Origin: DASSBG01 sp965651365
Lineage (GTDB): Bacteria > Pseudomonadota > Gammaproteobacteria > Xanthomonadales > Rhodanobacteraceae
NCBI GenBank assembly: GCA_965651365.1
Contig: CBFGSA010000018.1
Span: 1 to 29,622, forward strand
Direction of reading: 5' to 3'
DNA length: 29,622 bases
Position 1 is the stretch's first letter. Each line of letters starts with the position of its first letter. A program made the position numbers and the translations under genes. The notes under the pieces were generated by a model. The model saw only the letters and a program-made list of their open reading frames with translations. It was not told where the DNA came from and did no database searches. This document shows positions 16,382 to 24,060 of this stretch, piece by piece.

Positions 16382-16491
16382 GGGGCCACGCGCAGCGTGG
16401 AACCCGGAATCCACTTTCTGGCGGGAAGGTTTCAGGGGTCGAGTGGGTCCTGGATCGGCGCTTTGCGCCGTCCAGGATGACGCGGGCTTCG
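16382..16491. repeat. 110-bp perfect direct repeat, copy 1
   Basis: This stretch is identical to 16583-16692, 201 bp downstream. It holds two hairpin modules. The first is CCACGC and GCGTGG around a GCA loop. The second has outer arms TCCTGGA and TCCAGGA, and inner arms CGGCG and CGCCG. Unlike copy 2 it lacks the left ATTCCGGG arm that pairs with CCCGGAAT. Confidence 0.9.
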
Positions 16492-16574
16492 GTGCCACGG
16501 ATCGTGCTTGCGCATGCTCGCTCACGGATGTGCGCGGGCAGGCATTGGCGTGCGCGCTGCGGCGCAAACCTCCC

Positions 16575-16692
16575 GTCATTCCGGGGCCACGCGCAGCGTG
16601 GAACCCGGAATCCACTTTCTGGCGGGAAGGTTTCAGGGGTCGAGTGGGTCCTGGATCGGCGCTTTGCGCCGTCCAGGATGACGCGGGCTTCG
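16575..16692. repeat. 110-bp perfect direct repeat, copy 2, with complete left arm
   Basis: Copy 2 (16583-16692) is preceded by GTCATTCC. ATTCCGGG can therefore pair with CCCGGAAT around the nested CCACGC and GCGTGG stem. The GTCATTCCGG to CCGGAATCCAC module is shared with 20731-20773 and, degraded, with 28427-28469. The remaining gap 16331-16381 and 16492-16574 shows nothing else recognisable. Confidence 0.9.
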
Positions 16693-16702
16693 TTGTGTCC
16701 CG

Positions 16703-16717
16703 GGTGCATGCTGCACC
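16703..16717 (+). promoter_or_regulatory. Hairpin abutting the rsmB start codon
   Basis: GGTGCA (16703-16708) and TGCACC (16712-16717) pair around TGC and end exactly before the ATG at 16718. No Shine-Dalgarno sequence is visible in this space. The hairpin could limit initiation or mark a start read without a leader; this is inference. Confidence 0.4.
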
Positions 16718-18019
16718 ATGACTGACGTGCGGGCGCTGGCCGCAAAGGGTCTGGCCGAGGTGGCGCTGGGTGGTACCTCGCTGAGCCGGGTCTTGGCGGA
16801 GCTGCAGCCACGGCTTGGCGATGCGCGTGACCGGGCCCTGCTGACGGCGCTGCTGAGCGAAGGGGCACGCTGGTGGCTGCGCTTTGATGCTGCGCTAAGC
16901 CTGATGCTGGAGCGGCCCTTGCCACGCAAGGAGGCCGAGCTGCGGGCACTGCTGGTGCTGGGTCTGGTGCAACTCGAGGTGCTTGGCCTGCCGGCTTATG
17001 CCGCGGTGGCGGCAACCGTGAATGCAGCGCGCGAGCTGGGCCGCAAGCGCATGACCGGCCTGTGCAACGCGCTGCTGCGCCGCTGGCAGCGCGAGCGCGA
17101 AGTCCTGCAGGCCAAACTGGATGAGGATGCGGTGACGCGGCATGCGATGCCACGCTGGCTGCTGGATACGCTGGCGCGGGATTGGCTGCAGCAGACGGAG
17201 GCCATCGTGGCCGCCAGCAACGCGGTGCCACCGCCCATGCTGCGGATCAACCGGCGCCGCGGCACGCGCGAGGACTATCTGGCGCGCTTGGCCGATGCGG
17301 GTGTTGCGGCAAGGACCTCCGACTGGCTGCCTGATGCAATCACGCTGGAGGCACCCACCGACATCACCCGTCTGCCAGGGTTTGCCGCGGGCGCATTTTC
17401 GGTTCAGGACGGGGCGGCGCAACTGGCGGTCGAGCTGCTGGACCCGGCCGATGGCCAGCGCGTGCTGGATGCCTGCGCCGCGCCCGGCGGCAAGGCCGCA
17501 CACATGCTCGAACGGGCCGATATCGAGCTGCTGGCACTGGACAGCGATGCGCGGCGCTTGCAGAGGGTGGCGCAGAACTTCAAGCGCCTCGGCCTCACCG
17601 GCACACTGCAAGCCGCCGATGCCGGTCAGCCCGACAGTTGGTGGGACGGTCGGCCATTCGACCGCATCCTGCTCGATGCGCCCTGCTCGGCCACCGGGGT
17701 GATTCGGCGTCACCCGGATATCAAGTTGCACCGTCGCGCCAGCGACATCGACGCTCTGGCAGCGAGCCAGCAGCGGCTGCTTCTTGCGCTCTGGCCCCTG
17801 CTCGAACGCGGCGGGCGCATGCTGTACGCCACCTGCTCGCTGTTGCGCGCCGAGAATGAGCGGGTGATTGCAGGATTTGCCGCCGGCCGCGATGATGTGC
17901 GCATCGTTCGGCCGCAACTCGCGCACGGGCAGGCAGCCGGTGATGGCTGGCAGTTGCTGCCGGGACTCGATGGGGTCGATGGCATGTTCTACGCAATCCT
18001 GGAGAAGCCGGATGCCTGA
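16718..18019 (+). CDS. rsmB: 16S rRNA (cytosine-967-C5)-methyltransferase RsmB
   Basis: RsmB (Sun/Fmu) methylates C967 of 16S rRNA using S-adenosylmethionine. The 433-residue protein has an N-terminal NusB-like RNA-binding domain (about residues 1-130) and a methyltransferase domain. The latter carries the SAM loop LDACAAPGGKAAHM, then LLDAPCSATGVIRRHPDIK and YATCSLLRAEN, which supply the two catalytic cysteines. It lies downstream of fmt, as in many gammaproteobacteria, but the gap is filled by repeats and a hairpin touches the start codon. Its stop overlaps the next gene by 8 bp. Confidence 0.97.
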   Translation: MTDVRALAAKGLAEVALGGTSLSRVLAELQPRLGDARDRALLTALLSEGARWWLRFDAALSLMLERPLPRKEAELRALLVLGLVQLEVLGLPAYAAVAATVNAARELGRKRMTGLCNALLRRWQREREVLQAKLDEDAVTRHAMPRWLLDTLARDWLQQTEAIVAASNAVPPPMLRINRRRGTREDYLARLADAGVAARTSDWLPDAITLEAPTDITRLPGFAAGAFSVQDGAAQLAVELLDPADGQRVLDACAAPGGKAAHMLERADIELLALDSDARRLQRVAQNFKRLGLTGTLQAADAGQPDSWWDGRPFDRILLDAPCSATGVIRRHPDIKLHRRASDIDALAASQQRLLLALWPLLERGGRMLYATCSLLRAENERVIAGFAAGRDDVRIVRPQLAHGQAAGDGWQLLPGLDGVDGMFYAILEKPDA

Positions 18020-18533
18020 GCGCGCAATGTGCGTGCTGGCGGCCTTGCTGCTGGCCGGATGTGCGGCTGCAGACAACGCGCCGCGGCTGGATGTTGCACG
18101 CGCCTCGCTGGTGCACCGGGGTACGACACCGGAACTGGATGTAGCCATCGCCTTCCGGCCCGGCCCGGTGCAGCTCGACGCACTGGACCACGGCGTACCC
18201 CTGAGCTTGCGGCTGCGCATCGTGGGTGACGGCGCGGCGCCGCCCGCAGCGCTGCGGCTGGTGTTGCGCTATTTCCCCTTGAGCCGCCGCTACCAGCTGC
18301 GCGTGATACCCGGCAGCGACCGCAGCTTCACCCTGCGCGGCTATCTGCTGGATGCCCTGCAGCGGCTCAATCTGCCGCTGGCGCACGATCCGTGTGCCGG
18401 CGCCGCCAGCTGTCGGGTCGAGCTGCGCTTTGACTATTCGAGTCTGCCCGGTGCCTTGCGCCTGCCGGCGCTGATCCGTCCCGCCTGGCGCGTGACACCG
18501 GTGCAGGCACCCGTACACAAGGACGCGGCATGA
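18012..18533 (+). CDS. DUF4390 lipoprotein
   Basis: The 173-residue product starts with a lipoprotein signal and lipobox LLAGC, lipidated Cys17, so it should be anchored to a membrane facing the periplasm. The body (VDVARASL-like beta-strands, LRYFPLSRRYQLRVIP, a late SLPGALRLPALIRPAWRV) fits the DUF4390 family, regularly encoded between rsmB and an NtrY-like kinase in this group. It overlaps rsmB by 8 bp and the kinase by 4 bp, which fixes the start at 18012. The function is not known; a link to sensing by the kinase is a guess from context. Confidence 0.85.
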   Translation: MPERAMCVLAALLLAGCAAADNAPRLDVARASLVHRGTTPELDVAIAFRPGPVQLDALDHGVPLSLRLRIVGDGAAPPAALRLVLRYFPLSRRYQLRVIPGSDRSFTLRGYLLDALQRLNLPLAHDPCAGAASCRVELRFDYSSLPGALRLPALIRPAWRVTPVQAPVHKDAA

Positions 18534-20665
18534 GCCGGCGCTGGCGAATCGCGGCCTGGCTCGTGCTGGTGCTGGCCCTGTATGCCGCCGCCGTGATTCT
18601 CGCGCTCGACGTGGTCAGCGCCCGGCCGCGGCTGGAGCGCTGGTATCCCTGGCTCGCCGTTACGGCCGCGGCGGCACTGGTCCTGCTGATCCTGGTGATC
18701 GTGCGGGCGCTGTGGAAAGTGGAAAAGCGGGCCCGTGCCGGCCAGCCCGGCGCCCGCCTGACGCGGCGGCTGGTGTGGCGTTTCGCCCTGATCGCGGTGC
18801 CGCCGGCGCTGGTCGTCTACGCCTTCGCGCTCAACTTCCTGCTGCTGACCGTGGACGCCTGGTTCAATGTGCGCTTGGAGCATGCACTGGACGATTCGCT
18901 GAACCTGAGCCGGCTGTACGTCAATCAACAGCTTGGCAGTGCCGAACGCCAGAGTGAGGCCATCGCACGGACGCTTTCCGGTGTGCCCGACAGCGGCCTG
19001 CAAGCAGTGCTGGACTCCACCCTGGACCGGATCGACGCGCTGCAACTTGCTGTGCTCTCGCGCCAGGGGCGGGTCGAGGCCGTGGCCAGCGCCGATCCGC
19101 GCTGGATCACGCCGCCGCGCCCGGATGCCACAGCGCTCACGCAGCTCGACAGCGAAGGCCGCTACGCCGCCGCCGAACCGCTCGACGACCAGCTCGTGCT
19201 GCGCGTGCTGCTGCCGGTGGCCAGCGGACCCGGCCAGCGTGGGATGTTGCAGGCGCTGTATGCACTGCCGCCGCAGGTCGCTCGCCTGAGCCGGCAGGTG
19301 GAGGATGCTCGCTTCGATTTCGAACGTCTCAAGTTCCTGCGCGGCGCACTGAAGCTCTCCTTCGCCCTGGTGCTGAGCTTCGTGGTACTGCTGTCGCTGC
19401 TGGCAGCACTGCTGGCGGCCATCACCGTGGCCAAGCGCCTGCTCTCGCCGTTGGGCAAGCTGGCCCAGGCCACGCGCACTCTGGCCGCCGGCCGCTACGA
19501 CATCGGGCTGGAACCGGGCAGTCAGGACGAGCTCGGCTTCCTCAGCGACTCCTTTCGCGACATGACCGAACGCCTGCGCCAAGCCAACCAGGAGGCGCGC
19601 GCCAGCGCCGCCGAAACCGAGCGCCAGCGCAGCTATCTGGACACTGTGCTGGAGCGCCTGTCTTCGGGTGTCCTGGGGCTGGGTCCGGAAAGCACGCTGC
19701 AAACCGCCAACGAGGCCGCCAGCGACATCCTCGGCACGGCACTGGAACCCTGTCGCGGCCAGACCCTGGCCGAAATCCGCGCGGCATGCCCGCGTATCGC
19801 ACCCCTGCTCGACGCCATCAGCCAGCACGCGCAAGCGGGGCGACGCGAATGGCGCGAGGAAGTGCGGCTGCGCGGCGCCGATGCGCGCGTTCGCATTCTG
19901 ATGGTGCGCGGAACCGCGCTCGGTGATGCCGATAGCGGCACCGTCGTGGTATTCGACGACCTGACCGATCTCAACCGTGCCCAGCGCGATGCGGCCTGGG
20001 CCGAAGTGGCCCAGCGTCTCGCGCACGAGGTCAAGAACCCGCTGACCCCGATCCAGTTGTCTGCCGAGCGCATCCAGCACCGCCTGGCACGCAAGCTGGA
20101 GGACGCCGACGCCGGCATGCTCAAGCGCGCCACGGCGACCATCGTCAACCAGGTCGACGCGCTCAAAGCCCTGGTCGATGCCTTCAGCGACTATGCACGC
20201 ACTCCACGCCTGGCCGCCGAGCCACTGGCGCTGGATCCGCTGGTGCGCGAGGTGCTGGATCTGTATGAAAACGATCCCGACACCACCATTCATGCCAGCC
20301 TCGACACGGCCGCCGTCAAGGTCCTGGCCGACCCGGGCAAACTGCGCCAGTTGCTGCACAACCTGATCCGCAACGCCCGCGAAGCGGTCGGTGACGGCAA
20401 ACCGCTGCTACTCGAAATCGATACCCGCCCGATCGACGACGGCAGGCGGCTGCAACTCGCGATCGCCGATAACGGCCCGGGCCTGCCCGCCGGCTTCGAC
20501 GAGGGCTGGTTCGAACCTTACGTCACCACCAAGTCCGGCGGCAGCGGCCTCGGTCTGGCCGTGGTCAAGAAGATCGCCGAAGAACACGGCGGCCGCATCC
20601 ACGCCAGCACCCGCGCCGGCGGCGGCGCGGAGTTCACGCTCACCCTGCCGGTGGTGACCTCGTGA
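18530..20665 (+). CDS. NtrY-like membrane histidine kinase
   Basis: The 711-residue protein has three N-terminal membrane helices (about residues 7-29, 40-60 and 82-107), a periplasmic or sensor segment, and a fourth helix at 273-300. HAMP (about 300-352), PAS (365-475), HisKA and HATPase domains follow. The phosphorylated His499 is in AHEVKNPLTPIQLSAER, the NtrY-type H-box. The ATP-binding motifs are NLIRNAREAV, DNGPGLP and GGSGLGLAVVKK. NtrY-type kinases phosphorylate a sigma-54-linked NtrX regulator; no such gene follows. All kinase motifs are intact, so it is probably active with a partner encoded elsewhere. Confidence 0.93.
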   Translation: MSRRWRIAAWLVLVLALYAAAVILALDVVSARPRLERWYPWLAVTAAAALVLLILVIVRALWKVEKRARAGQPGARLTRRLVWRFALIAVPPALVVYAFALNFLLLTVDAWFNVRLEHALDDSLNLSRLYVNQQLGSAERQSEAIARTLSGVPDSGLQAVLDSTLDRIDALQLAVLSRQGRVEAVASADPRWITPPRPDATALTQLDSEGRYAAAEPLDDQLVLRVLLPVASGPGQRGMLQALYALPPQVARLSRQVEDARFDFERLKFLRGALKLSFALVLSFVVLLSLLAALLAAITVAKRLLSPLGKLAQATRTLAAGRYDIGLEPGSQDELGFLSDSFRDMTERLRQANQEARASAAETERQRSYLDTVLERLSSGVLGLGPESTLQTANEAASDILGTALEPCRGQTLAEIRAACPRIAPLLDAISQHAQAGRREWREEVRLRGADARVRILMVRGTALGDADSGTVVVFDDLTDLNRAQRDAAWAEVAQRLAHEVKNPLTPIQLSAERIQHRLARKLEDADAGMLKRATATIVNQVDALKALVDAFSDYARTPRLAAEPLALDPLVREVLDLYENDPDTTIHASLDTAAVKVLADPGKLRQLLHNLIRNAREAVGDGKPLLLEIDTRPIDDGRRLQLAIADNGPGLPAGFDEGWFEPYVTTKSGGSGLGLAVVKKIAEEHGGRIHASTRAGGGAEFTLTLPVVTS

Positions 20666-20730
20666 GCGGTCCGGCCCGCTCGCAGCCGGTTTGCATCGCG
20701 CTGCGTCATGCGCGGCCGCAATCTACCGCT

Positions 20731-20773
20731 GTCATTCCGGACGTCGCGCAGCGGCGATCCGGAATCCACTTTT
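20731..20773. repeat. GTCATTCCGG palindromic repeat
   Basis: ATTCCGG (20734-20740) pairs with CCGGAAT (20759-20765) around a centre containing GCGCAGC. The same outer module is at 16575 and, degraded, at 28427. It lies between the kinase stop and the left arm of the large hairpin element. Confidence 0.75.
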
Positions 20774-20805
20774 TCCGCGAAAGGATGTTTCTTTCGAACG
20801 TGTTC

Positions 20806-21447
20806 TTGCCTGTTTCGCGTGAGAAAAAGCAAAAGCGTTTCACGCCCTTCGGGCGCGAGTTCATTTTCTCTGTTTGGCCAGAGAAAACGAAGCAAAAGAG
20901 AGGCCACCCTTTTTCCGCGCCCTACGGGCATCCTGCCCTACGGGTTCGTGCTGGCCGGCCGGGCTTTTCGACGGCACATCCTGTGCCGTCGAAAAGGCTG
21001 GTGCATCCGTGCACCAGCCCCTGCAGGCCTTGTCGTCCGACCATCACCGCTCCACAGGGGCCCCGGAAAGGCGGCGGACTCCTGTCCGCGGTGGTGTGCG
21101 CGCTGCGCGCGCACGCCTTTCAAGCGCAGGATGCGCGTCTGCTTTTCGGGGCCCCTCTGCAGCGGCAGAGGCTTGCGGCTGCGTTGGCGGTGGCGCGCAG
21201 CGGCGCCGAGAACGCTTGCCCGAAGGGGCGCCGACACGATGTCGGCGCGTTTTCCGAAGGTACATGGACGTGCCTCCGGAAAACCCCGCAAGCCGGCGCG
21301 GACTTTGCGGACAGGAAGTCCGCAAAGCGCGGAAGCGGGGTGCCCTTCTCTTTGGTTCGTTTCTCTTGGGCAAGCAAGAGAAATGAACTCGCGCCCGAAG
21401 GGCGTGAAACGCTTTTGCTCTTCTTCCAGCGAGATACCTGGAGGCAA
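20806..21447. mobile_element. Hairpin-array element with long imperfect inverted ends
   Basis: The ends, 20806-20911 and 21337-21447, are imperfect inverted repeats. The best-kept part is 44 bp against 43 bp (20828-20871 and 21377-21419), differing by one inserted T. Between them stand about ten hairpins with unrelated stems, among them a perfect 15-bp stem at 20964-20996. Loops in the left half are TCC, TCC, TCCG and TCCT; in the right half GGA, CGA and AGGAA. No transposase or convincing gene is encoded; open frames through it reflect its composition. It may be a non-autonomous repeat element. It fills most of the 847-bp space between the kinase and the GT39 gene. Confidence 0.75.
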
Positions 21448-21512
21448 TCAGACCCGCGGTACAGGCGCAAAGCCAAACCTGCGTCCGCAGAACAAGACAA
21501 GGGCGTGAGCGG

Positions 21513-23219
21513 ATGAGCGCGCCCGCGATCCCGGCCGCCCCACGGCCCCTGCGGCCCGAGCAGCTCCGCCAGTTGGGCTGGCTGCTGGTATTTGCCGTGG
21601 TGCTGCTGGGCGTGGGGATCGGCCTGCGTGATCCGTGGCCATCGGACGAGCCGCGCTTCGTGCTGGTGGCACGCTGGTGGGTGGCGCACGGCCAGTGGCT
21701 GTTTCCGCATCGCGGGCACGAGCTGTATCCGGACAAGCCGCCGGTGTTCATGTGGCTGGAAGCGCTCGGCTACCTTGTGACACGCTCGTGGCGGGTGGCG
21801 TTTCTGTTGCCTTCGCTGCTGTCGGGTGTGATGTGCGTGGCCCTGGTGTACGACCTGGGCCGGCGGCTGTGGAATCATCGCAGCGGTCTGTATGCGGCGC
21901 TGGCGATGCTGGTGACAATCCACTTCAGCTACCAGTTCCGCAATGCCCAGATCGACCCGTTGCTGGTGGGCTGGATCACGCTGGCCAACTACGGTCTGCT
22001 GCGGCATCTGCTGCTGGGTCCGGCGTGGCGCTGGTTCGCGCTCGGCTGTTTTTTTGCCGGTGTGGGCGTGATCACCAAGGGCGTGGGCGTGCTGGCGCTG
22101 CTGATGCTGCTGCCGTATGGGTTCGCGCGGATACGCGGCTGGCAGTATCTGGCGCGACCAGCCGGCGCCTGGCGCTGGGCTGGTGGCCTGGCCCTGTTCC
22201 TGCTGCCGATTCTGGCCTGGCTGCTGCCGGTGCTTTGGCTGGCGCACGTTGATGGCGACCCGGAGCACGCGGCCTACGTGCAGAACATCCTGTTCGGCCA
22301 GACCGTGCATCGCTACGCCACGCCCAGCGGTCACATTCACGGGCCGCTGTATTTTCCCGGCATCATCGCCGCCGACTGGCTGCCGCTGTCGCTGCTTCTG
22401 CCCTGGGCCGTGCCGACCTGGTGGCGACGCCTGAAGCGACGCGATGCGCGCTATCTGCTGCCGCTGGCATGGACCGCGCTGATCGTGCTGTTCTTTTCCT
22501 TCAGTCCCGGCAAGCGCGACGTGTACATCCTGCCGGCGCTGCCGATGACGGCGCTGGCGCTGGCGCCGCTGCTTCCCGGCTTGCTGCGCCTGCGCGGCCC
22601 GCGCCGGGCACTGCTGACCCTGACCGTCGCACTGGCTGGCACATTGTCGGCAGCGGCGCTGGCAGCTTTGCTGCTGCATCCGGGCTGGGCTGTGCGGCTG
22701 GAAGCGCGTCTCGACCCGGGCATCTGGTGGCTGCTGCTGGCGATGGGTGCAGTCGGACTTGTCTCGGCGGCCTTCACCCGCGTGCGCCGCGCGCCGCTGG
22801 GCTGGCTGCTCTTTGTCACGGGCTTGTGGAGCCTGTACGGACTGTGGGGCTATCCGCTGCTCAATGGCGACCGTTCGGCCAGCGAGGTGATGATCGAGGC
22901 GCGCCGACTGGCCGGCCCCGATGTCACCCTGGGCCTGGTGGCCTGGAAGGAGCAGAACCTGCTGCAGGCACGAGGGCCGGCAAGCGAATTCGGCTTTTTG
23001 AAACCCTGGCCCGAGCAGTACGCCGAGGCCGTGACCTGGCTGCGCGCCGATCCCGAGCACCGGCGCCTGTTCATCCTGGGAAAGGCCATGGGCGATTGCG
23101 TCGACCGCGAGCGCGCCACCCATATCGGCCGCGCCAACCGCCGCCAGTGGTGGCTGGTGCCAGCCGCTGCCGTGATCCCCGGCTGCACGCCGGCGCCGAC
23201 ACAGGACGAAGACGACTGA
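21513..23219 (+). CDS. ArnT/PMT-like glycosyltransferase family 39 membrane protein
   Basis: A 568-residue polytopic protein with about eleven to twelve hydrophobic segments. An acidic and basic first-loop motif, PWPSDEPRFVLVARWW, and PDKPPVFMWLEAL match GT39 enzymes such as ArnT. These transfer a sugar from a polyprenyl phosphate carrier to lipid A or protein on the periplasmic face. GVITKGVGVLAL and SFSPGKRDVYILPALPM are further family segments. The C-terminal 130 residues form a soluble domain. The donor and acceptor cannot be told from sequence. It is the first gene after the hairpin element and precedes the GT2 gene by 22 bp. Confidence 0.85.
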   Translation: MSAPAIPAAPRPLRPEQLRQLGWLLVFAVVLLGVGIGLRDPWPSDEPRFVLVARWWVAHGQWLFPHRGHELYPDKPPVFMWLEALGYLVTRSWRVAFLLPSLLSGVMCVALVYDLGRRLWNHRSGLYAALAMLVTIHFSYQFRNAQIDPLLVGWITLANYGLLRHLLLGPAWRWFALGCFFAGVGVITKGVGVLALLMLLPYGFARIRGWQYLARPAGAWRWAGGLALFLLPILAWLLPVLWLAHVDGDPEHAAYVQNILFGQTVHRYATPSGHIHGPLYFPGIIAADWLPLSLLLPWAVPTWWRRLKRRDARYLLPLAWTALIVLFFSFSPGKRDVYILPALPMTALALAPLLPGLLRLRGPRRALLTLTVALAGTLSAAALAALLLHPGWAVRLEARLDPGIWWLLLAMGAVGLVSAAFTRVRRAPLGWLLFVTGLWSLYGLWGYPLLNGDRSASEVMIEARRLAGPDVTLGLVAWKEQNLLQARGPASEFGFLKPWPEQYAEAVTWLRADPEHRRLFILGKAMGDCVDRERATHIGRANRRQWWLVPAAAVIPGCTPAPTQDEDD

Positions 23220-23228
23220 GCCGCCCGC

Positions 23229-23234
23229 TACAAT
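23229..23234 (+). promoter_or_regulatory. -10 box for a leaderless GT2 transcript
   Basis: TACAAT ends 7 bp before the ATG at 23242, inside the 22-bp gap after the GT39 gene. A start point seven to eight bases past the box would be the A of ATG. No Shine-Dalgarno sequence is present. Confidence 0.45.
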
Positions 23235-23241
23235 TCGCCAC

Positions 23242-24060
23242 ATGACCTTGCCCCTCAGCCTGGCCGTAATCACCCGCAACGAGGCCGCCGGCATCGCACG
23301 CTGTCTGGACAGCGTGCCATTTGCCGCCGACAAGCTCGTGGTCGATTGCGGCAGCAGTGACGACACCGTGGCCATTGCCGAGGCGCACGGTGCGCGCGTC
23401 GTGCATCAGGACTGGCTGGGCTTCGGCGCACAGCGCAATTTTGCCGCCAGCCAGTGCCGCCACGACTGGATCCTGATGCTGGATGCCGACGAGTGGCTGA
23501 GCGAAGCGCTGATTGCGGAAATGCGTCAGCGCCTGCCAAGCCTGATCGCTGGCGATGCGGCCGCCGCGATCCTGCGCCGGCGCATCGTCTACATGGGCCG
23601 ACCGCTGCGCTGGTACCGGCCCGCGGTGGGCGAGAAGCTGGCCCGCCTGTATCATCGCGACCGGGCCCGCTGGCGTGAGGTACGCGTGCACGAGTCGCTG
23701 GAATACGAGGGGGCAGCAGTGCAGTTCCGGGCACCGTTCGAGCACGACAACAACCCGACCCTGGTGCACAAGCAGCTCAAGGTACTGCTGTACGCCGAAC
23801 TGAAGTGCCGTGATCGCCACGAGCGCGGCAAGAGCTTGCGCATGTGGCAGTTGCCGTTCGTGCACGCGGCCAGCTTTTTCAAGGATTTTGTGTTGCGGCT
23901 GGCCTTTCTGGATGGCTGGCGCGGCTATCTGATCGCGCAGTCGGCCGCCGGTTATGCGGTTTACAAGCGCATGCGCCAGTACGAGATGGCGATCCATCCG
24001 GCCTCCATCGCGCTGGCGGCCAAGGCCCTGCAAGACCACGATCTGGAGCCAGGCCAATGA
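23242..24060 (+). CDS. Glycosyltransferase family 2, WaaE/KdtX-like
   Basis: The 272-residue enzyme begins LSLAVITRNEAAGIARCLDS and has DKLVVDCGSSDDT and the metal-binding motif MLDADEWLS, the GT-A fold marks of family 2. FGAQRNFA and the later VRVHESLEYEG match lipopolysaccharide core enzymes of the WaaE/KdtX type. It probably adds a hexose to the lipopolysaccharide core on the cytoplasmic face. Its stop overlaps the next start by 4 bp (ATGA). A TACAAT box before the start suggests its own promoter. Confidence 0.9.
   Translation: MTLPLSLAVITRNEAAGIARCLDSVPFAADKLVVDCGSSDDTVAIAEAHGARVVHQDWLGFGAQRNFAASQCRHDWILMLDADEWLSEALIAEMRQRLPSLIAGDAAAAILRRRIVYMGRPLRWYRPAVGEKLARLYHRDRARWREVRVHESLEYEGAAVQFRAPFEHDNNPTLVHKQLKVLLYAELKCRDRHERGKSLRMWQLPFVHAASFFKDFVLRLAFLDGWRGYLIAQSAAGYAVYKRMRQYEMAIHPASIALAAKALQDHDLEPGQ

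Noticed and set aside
20662..21516. Plus-strand open frames of 266-284 codons through the inverted-repeat element
   Set aside because: The translated residues follow the hairpins, several frames are open at once, and no start with a ribosome binding site or known domain is seen.
21120..23375. A 751-codon open frame on the minus strand across the hairpin element and the GT39 gene
   Set aside because: It runs through hairpins and antisense to a well-supported membrane protein. The composition (Gln, Arg, His-rich) is that of a shadow frame.
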